Below, piece by piece: positions 6,538-12,158 of a stretch of DNA of 12,158 bases. The position numbers and the translations under genes are program-made. The stretch spans positions 1 through 12,158 of the forward strand of contig CALDFY010000100.1 in NCBI GenBank assembly GCA_937942115.1, in the 5' to 3' direction. The DNA comes from an uncultured Anaerolineae bacterium (GTDB lineage Bacteria; Chloroflexota; Anaerolineae; B4-G1; DUEL01). The notes beneath the pieces are model-generated. The model was not told the origin of the DNA. It did not search any database and was given only the letters and a program-made list of their open reading frames with translations. Each line of letters opens with the position of its first letter. The first letter of the stretch is position 1.

Positions 6538-6685
6538 TAGCGCAGGCTGTAGCCTGCGGATACAGGCCCGGCGGCCTGCGTTACCGTAGCGCAGGCTGTA
6601 GCCTGCGGATACAGGCCCGGCGGCCTGCGTTACCGTAGCGCAGGCTGTTAGCCTGCAGATACAGGCCCGGCGGCCTGCGCTACAT
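6538..6685. repeat. Three tandem 49-bp palindromic units
   Basis: Units at 6538-6586 and 6587-6635 are identical. A third at 6636-6685 has a one-base insertion (GCTGTTAGCC for GCTGTAGCC), a G-to-A change and a different end (GCGCTACA). Each unit holds two small hairpins, GCAGGCT/AGCCTGC and CAGGCC/GGCCTG, and its ends TAGCGCAGG and CCTGCG(C/T)TA are mutually complementary, so the whole unit can fold on itself. There are no spacers between copies, so it is not a CRISPR array. The remaining 6686-6776 holds only a 6-bp inverted repeat (CCCGAG 6710-6715, CTCGGG 6723-6728) and no gene. Confidence 0.9.
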
Positions 6686-6776
6686 TGTCTCAAGTGTTAG
6701 CACCATTGGCCCGAGGGGCTCACTCGGGGCAGCGGCATGGGAGGAGTGAAGAGGAACGTCCCATCCTCATCCGCGT

Positions 6777-7709
6777 ATGATGGCTGAACCGTCCGAGCGT
6801 CCGCGCCATCCCCTGCTGGTCATCCTCGGGCCGACGGCCGTCGGCAAGACCGCCCTCTCCCTCTACCTCGCCGAACATCTGGGAGGAGAGGTCGTCTCCG
6901 CCGATTCCCGCCTCTTCTACCGGGGGATGGACATCGGCACCGCCAAGCCGACCCCCCAGGAACGGGCCAGAATCCCCCACCATCTCGTGGACATCGCCGA
7001 CCCCGATGATACGGTGGGGCTGGCCCGTTTTCTGCACCTGGCGCAGGCGGCCATCGCCAACATCCACGATCGCGGCCGCCTGCCCATTGTGGTCGGCGGG
7101 ACGGGGCAGTACGTGCGTGCGCTGGTGGAGGGCTGGACTCCGCCCGCCGTCCCGCCGGACCCCGCGCTGCGGGCTGAACTGGAGGAGCAGGCCCACCGGG
7201 AAGGGCTGGATTCCCTCCTGGCCCGCCTGGCCGCGCTGGACCCTCAGGCCGCTGCCCGCGTAGACCCCCGTAACCCCCGCCGGGTGATCCGGGCGCTGGA
7301 GGTCGCCCTGCACGCTGGCCCAACCGGCCCCGGTCGCACCCCCCCGCCATACGACATCTTCCAGGTCGGACTGACGATGGAGCGGTCGGCCCTCTACGCC
7401 CGCGCCGACGCGCGGCTGGAGGAGATGGTCCGGGCCGGACTGGTAGAGGAAATCCGGAGGCTGCTGGAGGCCGGATACGGGTGGGACCTGCCGGCGATGT
7501 CGGCCCTCAATTACCGGCAGTTCCGCCCGTACTTTGAGGGGAAAGCGACGCTGGAGGAGGTGCTGGCGCAGATTCGGCGGGACACCCGGCGGTTCATCCG
7601 TCACCAGTACAACTGGTTCCGCCTCAGCGACCCGCGCGTCCGCTGGTTTGACGCCGCCCGGACGCCGCCGGAGGAGATTCTGGCCGCCGTCCGGGAGTGG
7701 CTGGGGTAA
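6777..7709 (+). CDS. miaA: tRNA dimethylallyltransferase MiaA
   Basis: A 310-residue cytosolic enzyme that transfers the dimethylallyl group from dimethylallyl diphosphate to N6 of A37 in tRNAs reading codons that begin with U, the first step toward ms2i6A. The P-loop G-P-T-A-V-G-K-T is at residues 18-25, followed by D-S-R-L-F-Y-R-G-M-D-I-G-T-A-K-P (43-58), H-H-L-V-D (68-72) and V-G-G-T-G-Q-Y. D-P-R-N-P-R-R-V-I-R-A-L-E and the anticodon-loop-facing F-I-R-H-Q-Y-N-W-F-R near the C terminus replace the more common A-K-R-Q-x-x-W-F-R. S-A-L-N-Y-R-Q stands where most members have x-I-G-Y-R-E. Length is normal. Two adjacent ATGs (6777, 6780) are possible starts; purine-rich GAGGAG and GAGGAA are 20-30 nt upstream, too far for a standard site. 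It is unrelated in function to the Cmr operon before it. Confidence 0.95.
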   Translation: MMAEPSERPRHPLLVILGPTAVGKTALSLYLAEHLGGEVVSADSRLFYRGMDIGTAKPTPQERARIPHHLVDIADPDDTVGLARFLHLAQAAIANIHDRGRLPIVVGGTGQYVRALVEGWTPPAVPPDPALRAELEEQAHREGLDSLLARLAALDPQAAARVDPRNPRRVIRALEVALHAGPTGPGRTPPPYDIFQVGLTMERSALYARADARLEEMVRAGLVEEIRRLLEAGYGWDLPAMSALNYRQFRPYFEGKATLEEVLAQIRRDTRRFIRHQYNWFRLSDPRVRWFDAARTPPEEILAAVREWLG

Positions 7710-7714
7710 CGGAA

Positions 7715-7748
7715 ACGGGCCCGGCACTTCCCAAAGTGCCGGGCCCGT
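7715..7748. terminator. Strong hairpin at the end of miaA
   Basis: ACGGGCCCGGCACTT (7715-7729) and AAGTGCCGGGCCCGT (7734-7748) form a perfect 15-bp stem with a CCCA loop, six bases after the miaA stop. No U-tract follows directly. A small second dyad, CAGAC/GTCTG (7754-7758, 7761-7765), is followed by five A. It lies between converging genes, so it is a likely transcription terminator or barrier. Confidence 0.7.
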
Positions 7749-7782
7749 ATCATCAGACTGGTCTGAAAAATCTGGGAGGGGG

Positions 7783-8072
7783 ATGATGTTCGTAGTCAGC
7801 CACGAAGCGAAGCGGAGTGGCGTTCTGATGAGCCAAAAACGGCACTCCACTTCGTTCCGTGCCTCACTACAAACGGAATGATGTTCGTAGTCAGCCACGA
7901 AGCGAAGCGGAGTGGCGTTCTGATGAGCCAAAAACGGCACTTCACTTCGTTCCGTGTCTCACTACAAACGGAAGCGGAGTGGCGTTGGGGTGAACCAAAA
8001 ACGGCACTTCACTTCGTTCCGTGCCTTACTACGAGCGGCACTCCCCTTCGTTCTATGCCTCACTATGAGCGG
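7783..8072. repeat. 95-bp tandem repeat, two full and two partial copies
   Basis: Two near-identical 95-bp units lie at 7783-7877 and 7878-7972. A third, partial copy at 7973-8037 begins at the internal AGCGGAGTGGCGTT and is more diverged. A fourth degenerate piece at 8038-8072 ends four bases before the amidohydrolase stop. Each full unit contains an imperfect hairpin; in copy 1 the arms are 7808-7824 and 7838-7854 (CGAAG/CTTCG and GGAGTG/CACTCC blocks). The copies contain short open frames, but the unit length is not a multiple of three and the frame changes between copies. I see no real gene in this roughly 360-base gap. Confidence 0.9.
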
Positions 8073-8075
8073 CTC

Positions 8076-9443
8076 TCAGAGCGGCGCGGTTGGGGGCTTC
8101 TCCAGCAGCGGCAGGAAGCGCCCCGCCCCCGGTTCCGCCACCACTTCCCCCTCCCAGAGCACCCGATGGCCCCGCTGGAAGGACATCACGGGCCAGCCCA
8201 GCACCGTCCGGCCTTCGTAGAGGGTGTATCCGGCCCCCGAGTGCATCTCTTCCGCCCGGACCGTCACCTCCCGCCGGGGGTCAAAGACGACCAGGTCGGC
8301 ATCCGACCCGACGGCGACCGTCCCCTTCTTCGGGTAGAGGCCGAAGATGCGGGCCGGGTTCTCCGCCAGGACCTGGACCAGCCGTACCAGGGAGATGCGC
8401 CCCCCGTTGACGCCCTCGTCGTAGGCCACGGGCAGCAGCGTTTCCAGGCCCGGGGCGCCGTAGGGCTGTTCCCGAAAGTCCCCGAAGGGCTCTTTGCGCT
8501 TGGGGGCGTGGTCGGAGGAGATGACGGAGAGGGTCCCCTCCGCCAGGGCCTGCCAGAGGGCCTCCCGGTCGGCGTCGGTGCGCAGCGGCGGGCCGATTTT
8601 GGCCAGCGCGCCGCGCGTCCAGAGGAGGTCCCCCGTCAGCGTCAGGTACTGGATGCAGGTTTCGGCGAAGACCGGCCGCCCCTCCGCCCGGGCCTGCCGG
8701 ATGGGCCGCAGGGCCCGCGCGGAGGTCACATGGGCGATGTAGAGGGGGCAATGCGCCACTTCGGCCATGCAGATGGCCCGGAAGACAGCCTCCTCCTCCA
8801 GCGCCGGGGGATGGGAGACGGCGAAGAAGTGCGCCGCATCGGGCCCGCCCAGTTCCTCCCAGTAGCGGTCCTCCAGGTAGTCAATCCCGCCGCCGTTTTC
8901 GGCATGGACCATCGCCATACCGCCCCGTTCGGCCAGGATGTGCATCGCCCAGAGGAGGTGGTAGTCGTCGGTGTACCATTTCTGCTTGACGTAGGCCAGG
9001 AAGAACTTGAAGGTGCGGACGCCCAGTTCCATGACCTGGGGGATTTCGGGGACCTGGCGCGGGGCCTCAAAGAGGCCGCCGTGGAGGCCGAAATCCAGCC
9101 GGGAGCGGGCCTGACCGTCCTCTAACATCCGCCGGACCTGCTCCAGGAGGCTCTCGCCGGTACGGGCGTAGGCGAAGTGGAGGAGGGTGGTGACGCCGCC
9201 GTACGCCGCCACGCGGGAGCAGGCCTCCACGTCGTCCTCATAGACGGGATGGACGTGGACGTCTATGGCGCCGGGGAGGATGTAGTGTCCGGCGACGTCT
9301 ATCACCTCGCGGGCGGGGTGGTCCCGCAGGTCAGGGGCAACGGCGGCGACGGTCTCGCCGCGCACGCCCACATCGGCCCGCCGGATGCCCTCGCTGGTCA
9401 CCAGCAGGCCGCCGGTGAGGAGAAGGTCAAAGGGTTCGGGCAT
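8076..9443 (-). CDS. Hydantoinase/dihydropyrimidinase-like amidohydrolase
   Basis: A 455-residue cyclic amidohydrolase of the urease superfamily, of the normal length for D-hydantoinase/dihydropyrimidinase. It would hydrolyse a cyclic amide such as a hydantoin or dihydropyrimidine in the cytosol. The metal ligands are visible: H63-x-H65 in D-V-H-V-H-P, the carbamylated lysine K146 in F-K-F-F-L-A-Y, H180 in H-A-E-N, H238 in I-A-H-V-T-S and the catalytic D311 in S-S-D-H-A-P. P-P-L-R (285-288) and G-A-P-G-L-E also fit the family. The ATG at 9443 has GGAG six bases upstream. It lies 63 nt after vapC on the same strand, has no clear promoter and may be read through from the toxin-antitoxin promoter. 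Dihydroorotase or allantoinase is less likely from motif spacing; the true substrate cannot be told. Confidence 0.87.
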   Translation of the reverse strand: MPEPFDLLLTGGLLVTSEGIRRADVGVRGETVAAVAPDLRDHPAREVIDVAGHYILPGAIDVHVHPVYEDDVEACSRVAAYGGVTTLLHFAYARTGESLLEQVRRMLEDGQARSRLDFGLHGGLFEAPRQVPEIPQVMELGVRTFKFFLAYVKQKWYTDDYHLLWAMHILAERGGMAMVHAENGGGIDYLEDRYWEELGGPDAAHFFAVSHPPALEEEAVFRAICMAEVAHCPLYIAHVTSARALRPIRQARAEGRPVFAETCIQYLTLTGDLLWTRGALAKIGPPLRTDADREALWQALAEGTLSVISSDHAPKRKEPFGDFREQPYGAPGLETLLPVAYDEGVNGGRISLVRLVQVLAENPARIFGLYPKKGTVAVGSDADLVVFDPRREVTVRAEEMHSGAGYTLYEGRTVLGWPVMSFQRGHRVLWEGEVVAEPGAGRFLPLLEKPPTAPL

Positions 9444-9506
9444 GGCGTACTCCGGGTTGCGGGTTTCGTTGGGTGGTTAGGGGTGGCTCATCCCACAAGG
9501 CGCGGG

Positions 9507-9878
9507 CTATTTAGCGGTATACCTGACCCCCTCCAGTCCCTGGAAATGTTCGTCCTGAGTCCACAGAGTGGCGTGGTTCAGACGGGCGATAGCCAGGATA
9601 AGGCTGTCGGCCATAGGCAGCCGGTACCGGATGGATAACTGGGCCGCGTGAAGCGCGACCTCGGCGGTGACGTCCGCGATGTGGCCACTATAGAGCACCC
9701 CCACAGCCTCCAGAGCGGCTTCTTCGCCCAGCCGCAGCGTGAGGTGCTTGAAGACTTCGTAAAGGCAGACGGTGGGGACAAGGAGGCGGTCGGTATCGCG
9801 GATGGCGGGGGCGAAAAACTCGGCATTGGGGCCGTTGACCAGGTACTCCAGCCAGCCCGATGAATCTACTACATTCAT
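9507..9878 (-). CDS. VapC-like PIN-domain toxin
   Basis: A 123-residue PIN-domain ribonuclease, the toxin of a type II toxin-antitoxin pair; such proteins cut tRNA or rRNA using Mg2+. The four acidic residues of the active site are in place: D5 (V-V-D-S-S), E41 (L-Y-E-V), D91 (M-A-D-S-L-I-L-A) and D109 (T-Q-D-E-H-F). Length is typical and the protein appears intact. Its ATG overlaps the antitoxin stop codon by 4 nt (ATGA), so the two are translationally coupled. The target RNA is unknown. Confidence 0.88.
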   Translation of the reverse strand: MNVVDSSGWLEYLVNGPNAEFFAPAIRDTDRLLVPTVCLYEVFKHLTLRLGEEAALEAVGVLYSGHIADVTAEVALHAAQLSIRYRLPMADSLILAIARLNHATLWTQDEHFQGLEGVRYTAK

Positions 9879-10084
9879 CGCTCTTCATCCTCTTCGCGCA
9901 AGACCTCGGTATCTATCCCGGGAAACATCCCCCGCGCCTGCTCCACAGGCGGGACAATCACCAGGCGCAGGGTGTTGCCCAGTGGGATAAATACAACCTT
10001 CTGCTTCGGTTTTAACCCGAACCGCTTCCGCACCGCGCGAGGAATAACAATCTGATACTTGGATGAAATCGTCGCCGAATACAT
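9875..10084 (-). CDS. AbrB/MazE-fold antitoxin of the VapBC-type pair
   Basis: A 69-residue swapped-hairpin AbrB-type DNA-binding antitoxin: M-Y-S-A-T-I-S-S-K-Y-Q-I-V-I-P-R-A-V-R at the N terminus is the family signature. The acidic C-terminal tail (V-L-R-E-E-D-E-E-R) would wrap the toxin. It should neutralise the PIN toxin and repress its own promoter. Two starts are possible. ATG 10099 (74 residues) has no ribosome-binding site, whereas ATG 10084 has GGGAG (10093-10097) 8 nt upstream, so the shorter form is preferred. The stop overlaps the toxin start by 4 nt. Confidence 0.88.
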   Translation of the reverse strand: MYSATISSKYQIVIPRAVRKRFGLKPKQKVVFIPLGNTLRLVIVPPVEQARGMFPGIDTEVLREEDEER

Positions 10085-10112
10085 CTTACTTTCTCCCATC
10101 GTTAAATAATTG

Positions 10113-10148
10113 TGCTACAATTGTAGCATTCATTATCATTTTGTGCAA
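10113..10148 (-). promoter_or_regulatory. Promoter with palindromic operator for the toxin-antitoxin operon
   Basis: On the - strand TTGCAC (10148-10143) is followed after 17 bp by TACAAT (10125-10120), with TGC just before it, an extended -10. Transcription would start near 10113, leaving a leader of about 29 nt before ATG 10084. The -10 box lies inside a perfect 16-bp palindrome TGCTACAATTGTAGCA (10113-10128). This is the expected position for an autoregulatory operator bound by the AbrB-fold antitoxin. Confidence 0.72.
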
Positions 10149-10151
10149 CGT

Positions 10152-11972
10152 TCATCCTTCCTGCTCCCTGCCTCCTACCCCCTGCTTTCTGCTCCCCGCC
10201 TCCTCCAGAATCTCCTCCGCGCTCCGGTAGGCGGATTCGCCGCTGGCGCCTAACATCTGGGCCAGTTCCTCCACCCGCGCCGGCCCCTCCAGGACGGTCA
10301 CCCGGGTGACGGTGCGGCCCTCCAGGGGGATTTTCTCCACCCGCAGGTGAGCGTCGCCGAAGCCGGCCAGTTGCGGCAGGTGGGTGACGCAGAGGACCTG
10401 ATGGGCGATCCCGCTATTCTCTCCGGCGACCGTCAGCCGCCAGAGTTTCTGGCCCACCATCGCGCCCACCCGTCCGCCGATGCCCTGGTCAATCTCGTCA
10501 AAGATGAGCGTCGGGGTCTCGTCCACGCGGGAAAGGACGGCCTTGAGGGCCAGCATGAGGCGCGAGGTCTCGCCGCCGGAGGCGATTTTGGTCAGCGGCT
10601 TGAGGGGTTCGCCCGGGTTGGGGGAGACCAGGAACTCCACCCGGTCTATGCCGGTGGCGTCAAAGCCGACGCGGGCCGGGAGGGGGAAATCGCCCGCGTC
10701 TATGCCCGCCGCCGCGACCCCTTCGGGGGTCAGCAGGACGCCCTCCGGGTCGGCCGTCCAGCGGAAATCCACGGCGAAGCGGGCGCCGGGCATGCGCAGG
10801 TCCTGGAGTTCCGCCTCAATGCCCTGGGCCAGCCTCCGGGCGGCCTCCCGACGGCGGGCGGAAAGGTCCAGAGCGGCGCGGGCCAGTTCGTCCAGGAGTT
10901 GCGCCTCCTGCGCGGCCAGTTCGGCGATGCGCTCCTCGCTGTGGGTGATGGTCTCCAGTTCCGCCGCTGCGCGCCGGGCGTATTCCAGCACTTCGGCGAC
11001 CGTGGCGCCGTATTTGCGTTTCAGCCGGCGGATGAGGTCCAGCCGCTCCTCCACCTCGGCCAGCCGACGGGGGTTGAACTCCACCCGGTGGCGATACTCC
11101 CGCAGACCGTCGGCCAGGTCCTGGAGGCGGTAGAAGAGTTCCTCCGCCTCCTGGAGGCGGGAGGCCAGCGTGCCATCTATGCGGACCAGTCCCTCCAGGG
11201 CGCGCAGGGCGTGGCCCAACTGGTCGGTGGCGGGACGGCCCTCTTCGCTGCCCTCGTCCAGCGCCCGCAGCGCGTCGGCCAGGAGGAGGGAGAGTTGTTC
11301 GGCGTTGGCCAGCCGTACCCGCTCTTCGGCCAGTTCTTCTTCCTCGCCGGGGCGGAGGGCGGCGGCCTCAATCTCGGCAATCTGGTACTGGAGGAGGTCT
11401 ATGCGGCGGGCTCGCTCCTGCTCGTCCTGCTCCAGGCCGGCCCGCTCCCGCCGGACGGCGCGCACCCGGGCGGCCAGGTCGGCCACCTGAGCGCGCAGGC
11501 TCTCCAGACCGGCGAAACGGTCCAGGAGGTGAACATGTTCCCGCACCCGCAGGAGGGAGAGATGTTCGCTCTGGCCGTGGATGTCCACCAGCCCCTCGGC
11601 GACCTCCCGCAGGAGGGCCAGGGTGACCGCCCGGCCGTTGACGCGGCAGATGCTGCGGCCTTCGGCCCGCACTTCGCGGGAGAGGATGAGGAGGTCAGGC
11701 TCGTCGCCTTCCAGGCCCTCCCGCTCCAGGATGGGGCGCAGGGCGGCCTGATGGGCCGGGTCCAGGCGGAAGACGGCCTCCACCAGGGCCCGTTCGGCGC
11801 CGGCGCGGACGACGGTGGGGTCTGCCCGGCCCCCCAGCACCAGCCCGACAGCGTCAATAATAATGGACTTCCCCGCCCCTGTCTCCCCGGTCAGGACGAT
11901 GAAGCCGGGGGGGAGGGAGAGGTGGAGTTCGTCTATGATGGCGAAATCGCGGATGTGGAGTTCGGAGAGCAT
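10152..11972 (-). CDS. recN: DNA repair protein RecN
   Basis: A 606-residue SMC-like ATPase that acts in double-strand break repair, helping hold DNA ends and promote RecA-dependent recombination. N terminus M-L-S-E-L-H-I-R-D-F-A-I-I-D-E-L is typical of RecN. Walker A G-E-T-G-A-G-K-S is at residues 29-36, and D-I-H-G-Q-S-E-H-L follows near 130. Arg/Glu-rich coiled coil runs through about 155-235 and 275-390. The ABC signature S-G-G-E-T-S is at 465-470, Walker B L-I-F-D-E-I-D-Q-G at 489-497, and V-T-H-L-P-Q follows. ATG 11972 is chosen over GTG 11990, which adds six residues foreign to the family. The last ~14 residues (G-S-R-K-Q-G-V-G-G-R-E-Q-E-G) come from a heptanucleotide repeat and are not family sequence, which helps explain the somewhat long protein. 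Confidence 0.95.
   Translation of the reverse strand: MLSELHIRDFAIIDELHLSLPPGFIVLTGETGAGKSIIIDAVGLVLGGRADPTVVRAGAERALVEAVFRLDPAHQAALRPILEREGLEGDEPDLLILSREVRAEGRSICRVNGRAVTLALLREVAEGLVDIHGQSEHLSLLRVREHVHLLDRFAGLESLRAQVADLAARVRAVRRERAGLEQDEQERARRIDLLQYQIAEIEAAALRPGEEEELAEERVRLANAEQLSLLLADALRALDEGSEEGRPATDQLGHALRALEGLVRIDGTLASRLQEAEELFYRLQDLADGLREYRHRVEFNPRRLAEVEERLDLIRRLKRKYGATVAEVLEYARRAAAELETITHSEERIAELAAQEAQLLDELARAALDLSARRREAARRLAQGIEAELQDLRMPGARFAVDFRWTADPEGVLLTPEGVAAAGIDAGDFPLPARVGFDATGIDRVEFLVSPNPGEPLKPLTKIASGGETSRLMLALKAVLSRVDETPTLIFDEIDQGIGGRVGAMVGQKLWRLTVAGENSGIAHQVLCVTHLPQLAGFGDAHLRVEKIPLEGRTVTRVTVLEGPARVEELAQMLGASGESAYRSAEEILEEAGSRKQGVGGREQEG
10161..10202. repeat. Degenerate 7-bp tandem repeat in the recN 3' end
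   Basis: Six consecutive heptamers on +: CTGCTCC, CTGCCTC, CTACCCC, CTGCTTT, CTGCTCC, CCGCCTC. They resemble the short tandem heptamer repeats common in cyanobacterial and related genomes. They encode the low-complexity Gly/Arg/Gln/Glu tail of RecN. Confidence 0.7.
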
Positions 11973-12043
11973 GGTCTCACACAAAGACACAAAGGCACGG
12001 GGGAACTCAAAAATTAAAAACTGGACTCTGGCGAAAATAACTT

Positions 12044-12118
12044 GAGCATAAGGCCTCTCCTGAGTAGAATAGGCTAAAAGCCGTTCTACCGGTTCCCACA
12101 GGAGGTTGCCTTATGCTC
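12044..12118 (+). promoter_or_regulatory. Long leader hairpin burying a ribosome-binding site and start codon
   Basis: Stacked stems can form: GAGCATAAGGC (12044-12054) with GCCTTATGCTC (12108-12118); CTCCTG (12057-12062) with CAGGAG (12099-12104); GTAGAA (12064-12069) with TTCTAC (12084-12089); and GGCT (12072-12075) with AGCC (12079-12082). The outer stems contain the Shine-Dalgarno AGGAGG (12100-12105) and the ATG at 12113. A transcript entering from upstream would therefore be poorly translated, a device known from insertion sequences. Confidence 0.7.
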
Positions 12119-12158
12119 GCCCATATTTTACACCCATCTGAGCCACTTTGCACGTTTG
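12113..12158 (+). CDS. Start of an unidentified gene, possibly an IS transposase (truncated)
   Basis: ATG 12113 has AGGAGG 7 nt upstream and opens a frame that runs to the window edge, 15 complete codons (M-L-A-H-I-L-H-P-S-E-P-L-C-T-F). The piece is too short to identify. The leader hairpin over its start and the drop in GC content right of recN suggest an insertion sequence beginning around 11995-12045, but no terminal inverted repeat or target duplication can be shown within this window. A regulated ordinary gene is the alternative. Confidence 0.5.
   Translation, partial: MLAHILHPSEPLCTF

Noticed and set aside
6538..6685. Possible CRISPR array next to the Cmr genes
   Set aside because: The 49-bp units abut without spacers, and there are only three. 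They are palindromic tandem repeats, not repeat-spacer units.
7878..9125. + strand open frame (415 residues) opposite the amidohydrolase
   Set aside because: Its start is inside the 95-bp repeat and the rest is antisense to a gene with all catalytic motifs.
11973..11990. GTG start for RecN six codons upstream
   Set aside because: The added residues do not fit the RecN N terminus, and this stretch belongs to a CTTTGTGT-type low-complexity tract.
10347..12017. + strand open frame (556 residues) opposite recN
   Set aside because: It is an antisense shadow of recN, whose Walker A, signature and Walker B motifs are all intact.

Overview
The window is high-GC bacterial DNA carrying several families of short dispersed and tandem repeats between otherwise compact genes. 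The gene types (TIGR03960-type B12-binding radical SAM protein, a MiaA with divergent C-terminal motifs, type III-B CRISPR RAMP proteins, hydantoinase-like amidohydrolase, RecN) together with the GGGGCAACC-type and TAGCGCAGGC-type palindromic repeats suggest a member of the Chloroflexota, perhaps a thermophilic Anaerolineae-like lineage. This taxonomic call is inference; no rRNA gene is present.

Layout. The left half reads on the + strand: a GNAT acetyltransferase (199-957), a 9-bp tandem repeat running up to the next start codon, and a radical SAM protein of the TIGR03960 type (1046-2890). Next comes a near-consensus promoter and a four-gene CRISPR-associated RAMP operon (3052-6451): Cmr1, an unassigned Cmr6-like RAMP protein, Cmr4 (Cas7, with its catalytic Asp retained) and a small helical Cmr5-like protein. 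The operon ends at a 20-bp perfect hairpin followed by three tandem 49-bp palindromic units. Then comes miaA (6777-7709), with a strong hairpin behind it.

The right half reads on the - strand and converges on miaA. recN (11972 to 10152) is followed by a VapB/VapC-type toxin-antitoxin pair with a palindromic operator over its promoter, then a hydantoinase/dihydropyrimidinase-like amidohydrolase (9443 to 8076). A 95-bp tandem repeat lies in the gap between the converging ends. At the far right a + strand gene begins, cut by the window edge, whose ribosome-binding site and start codon are buried in a long hairpin, as in insertion sequences.

How the parts work together. The Cmr operon is the main accessory system. 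It has backbone and small-subunit candidates for a type III-B RNA-targeting complex, but no Cas10/Cmr2, no recognisable Cmr3, no Cas6, no adaptation genes and no CRISPR array in the window. Either the missing subunits act in trans from another locus, or this is a reduced Cas10-independent RAMP complex. It sits between two ordinary housekeeping genes under its own strong promoter, so it looks like a self-contained cassette inserted there.
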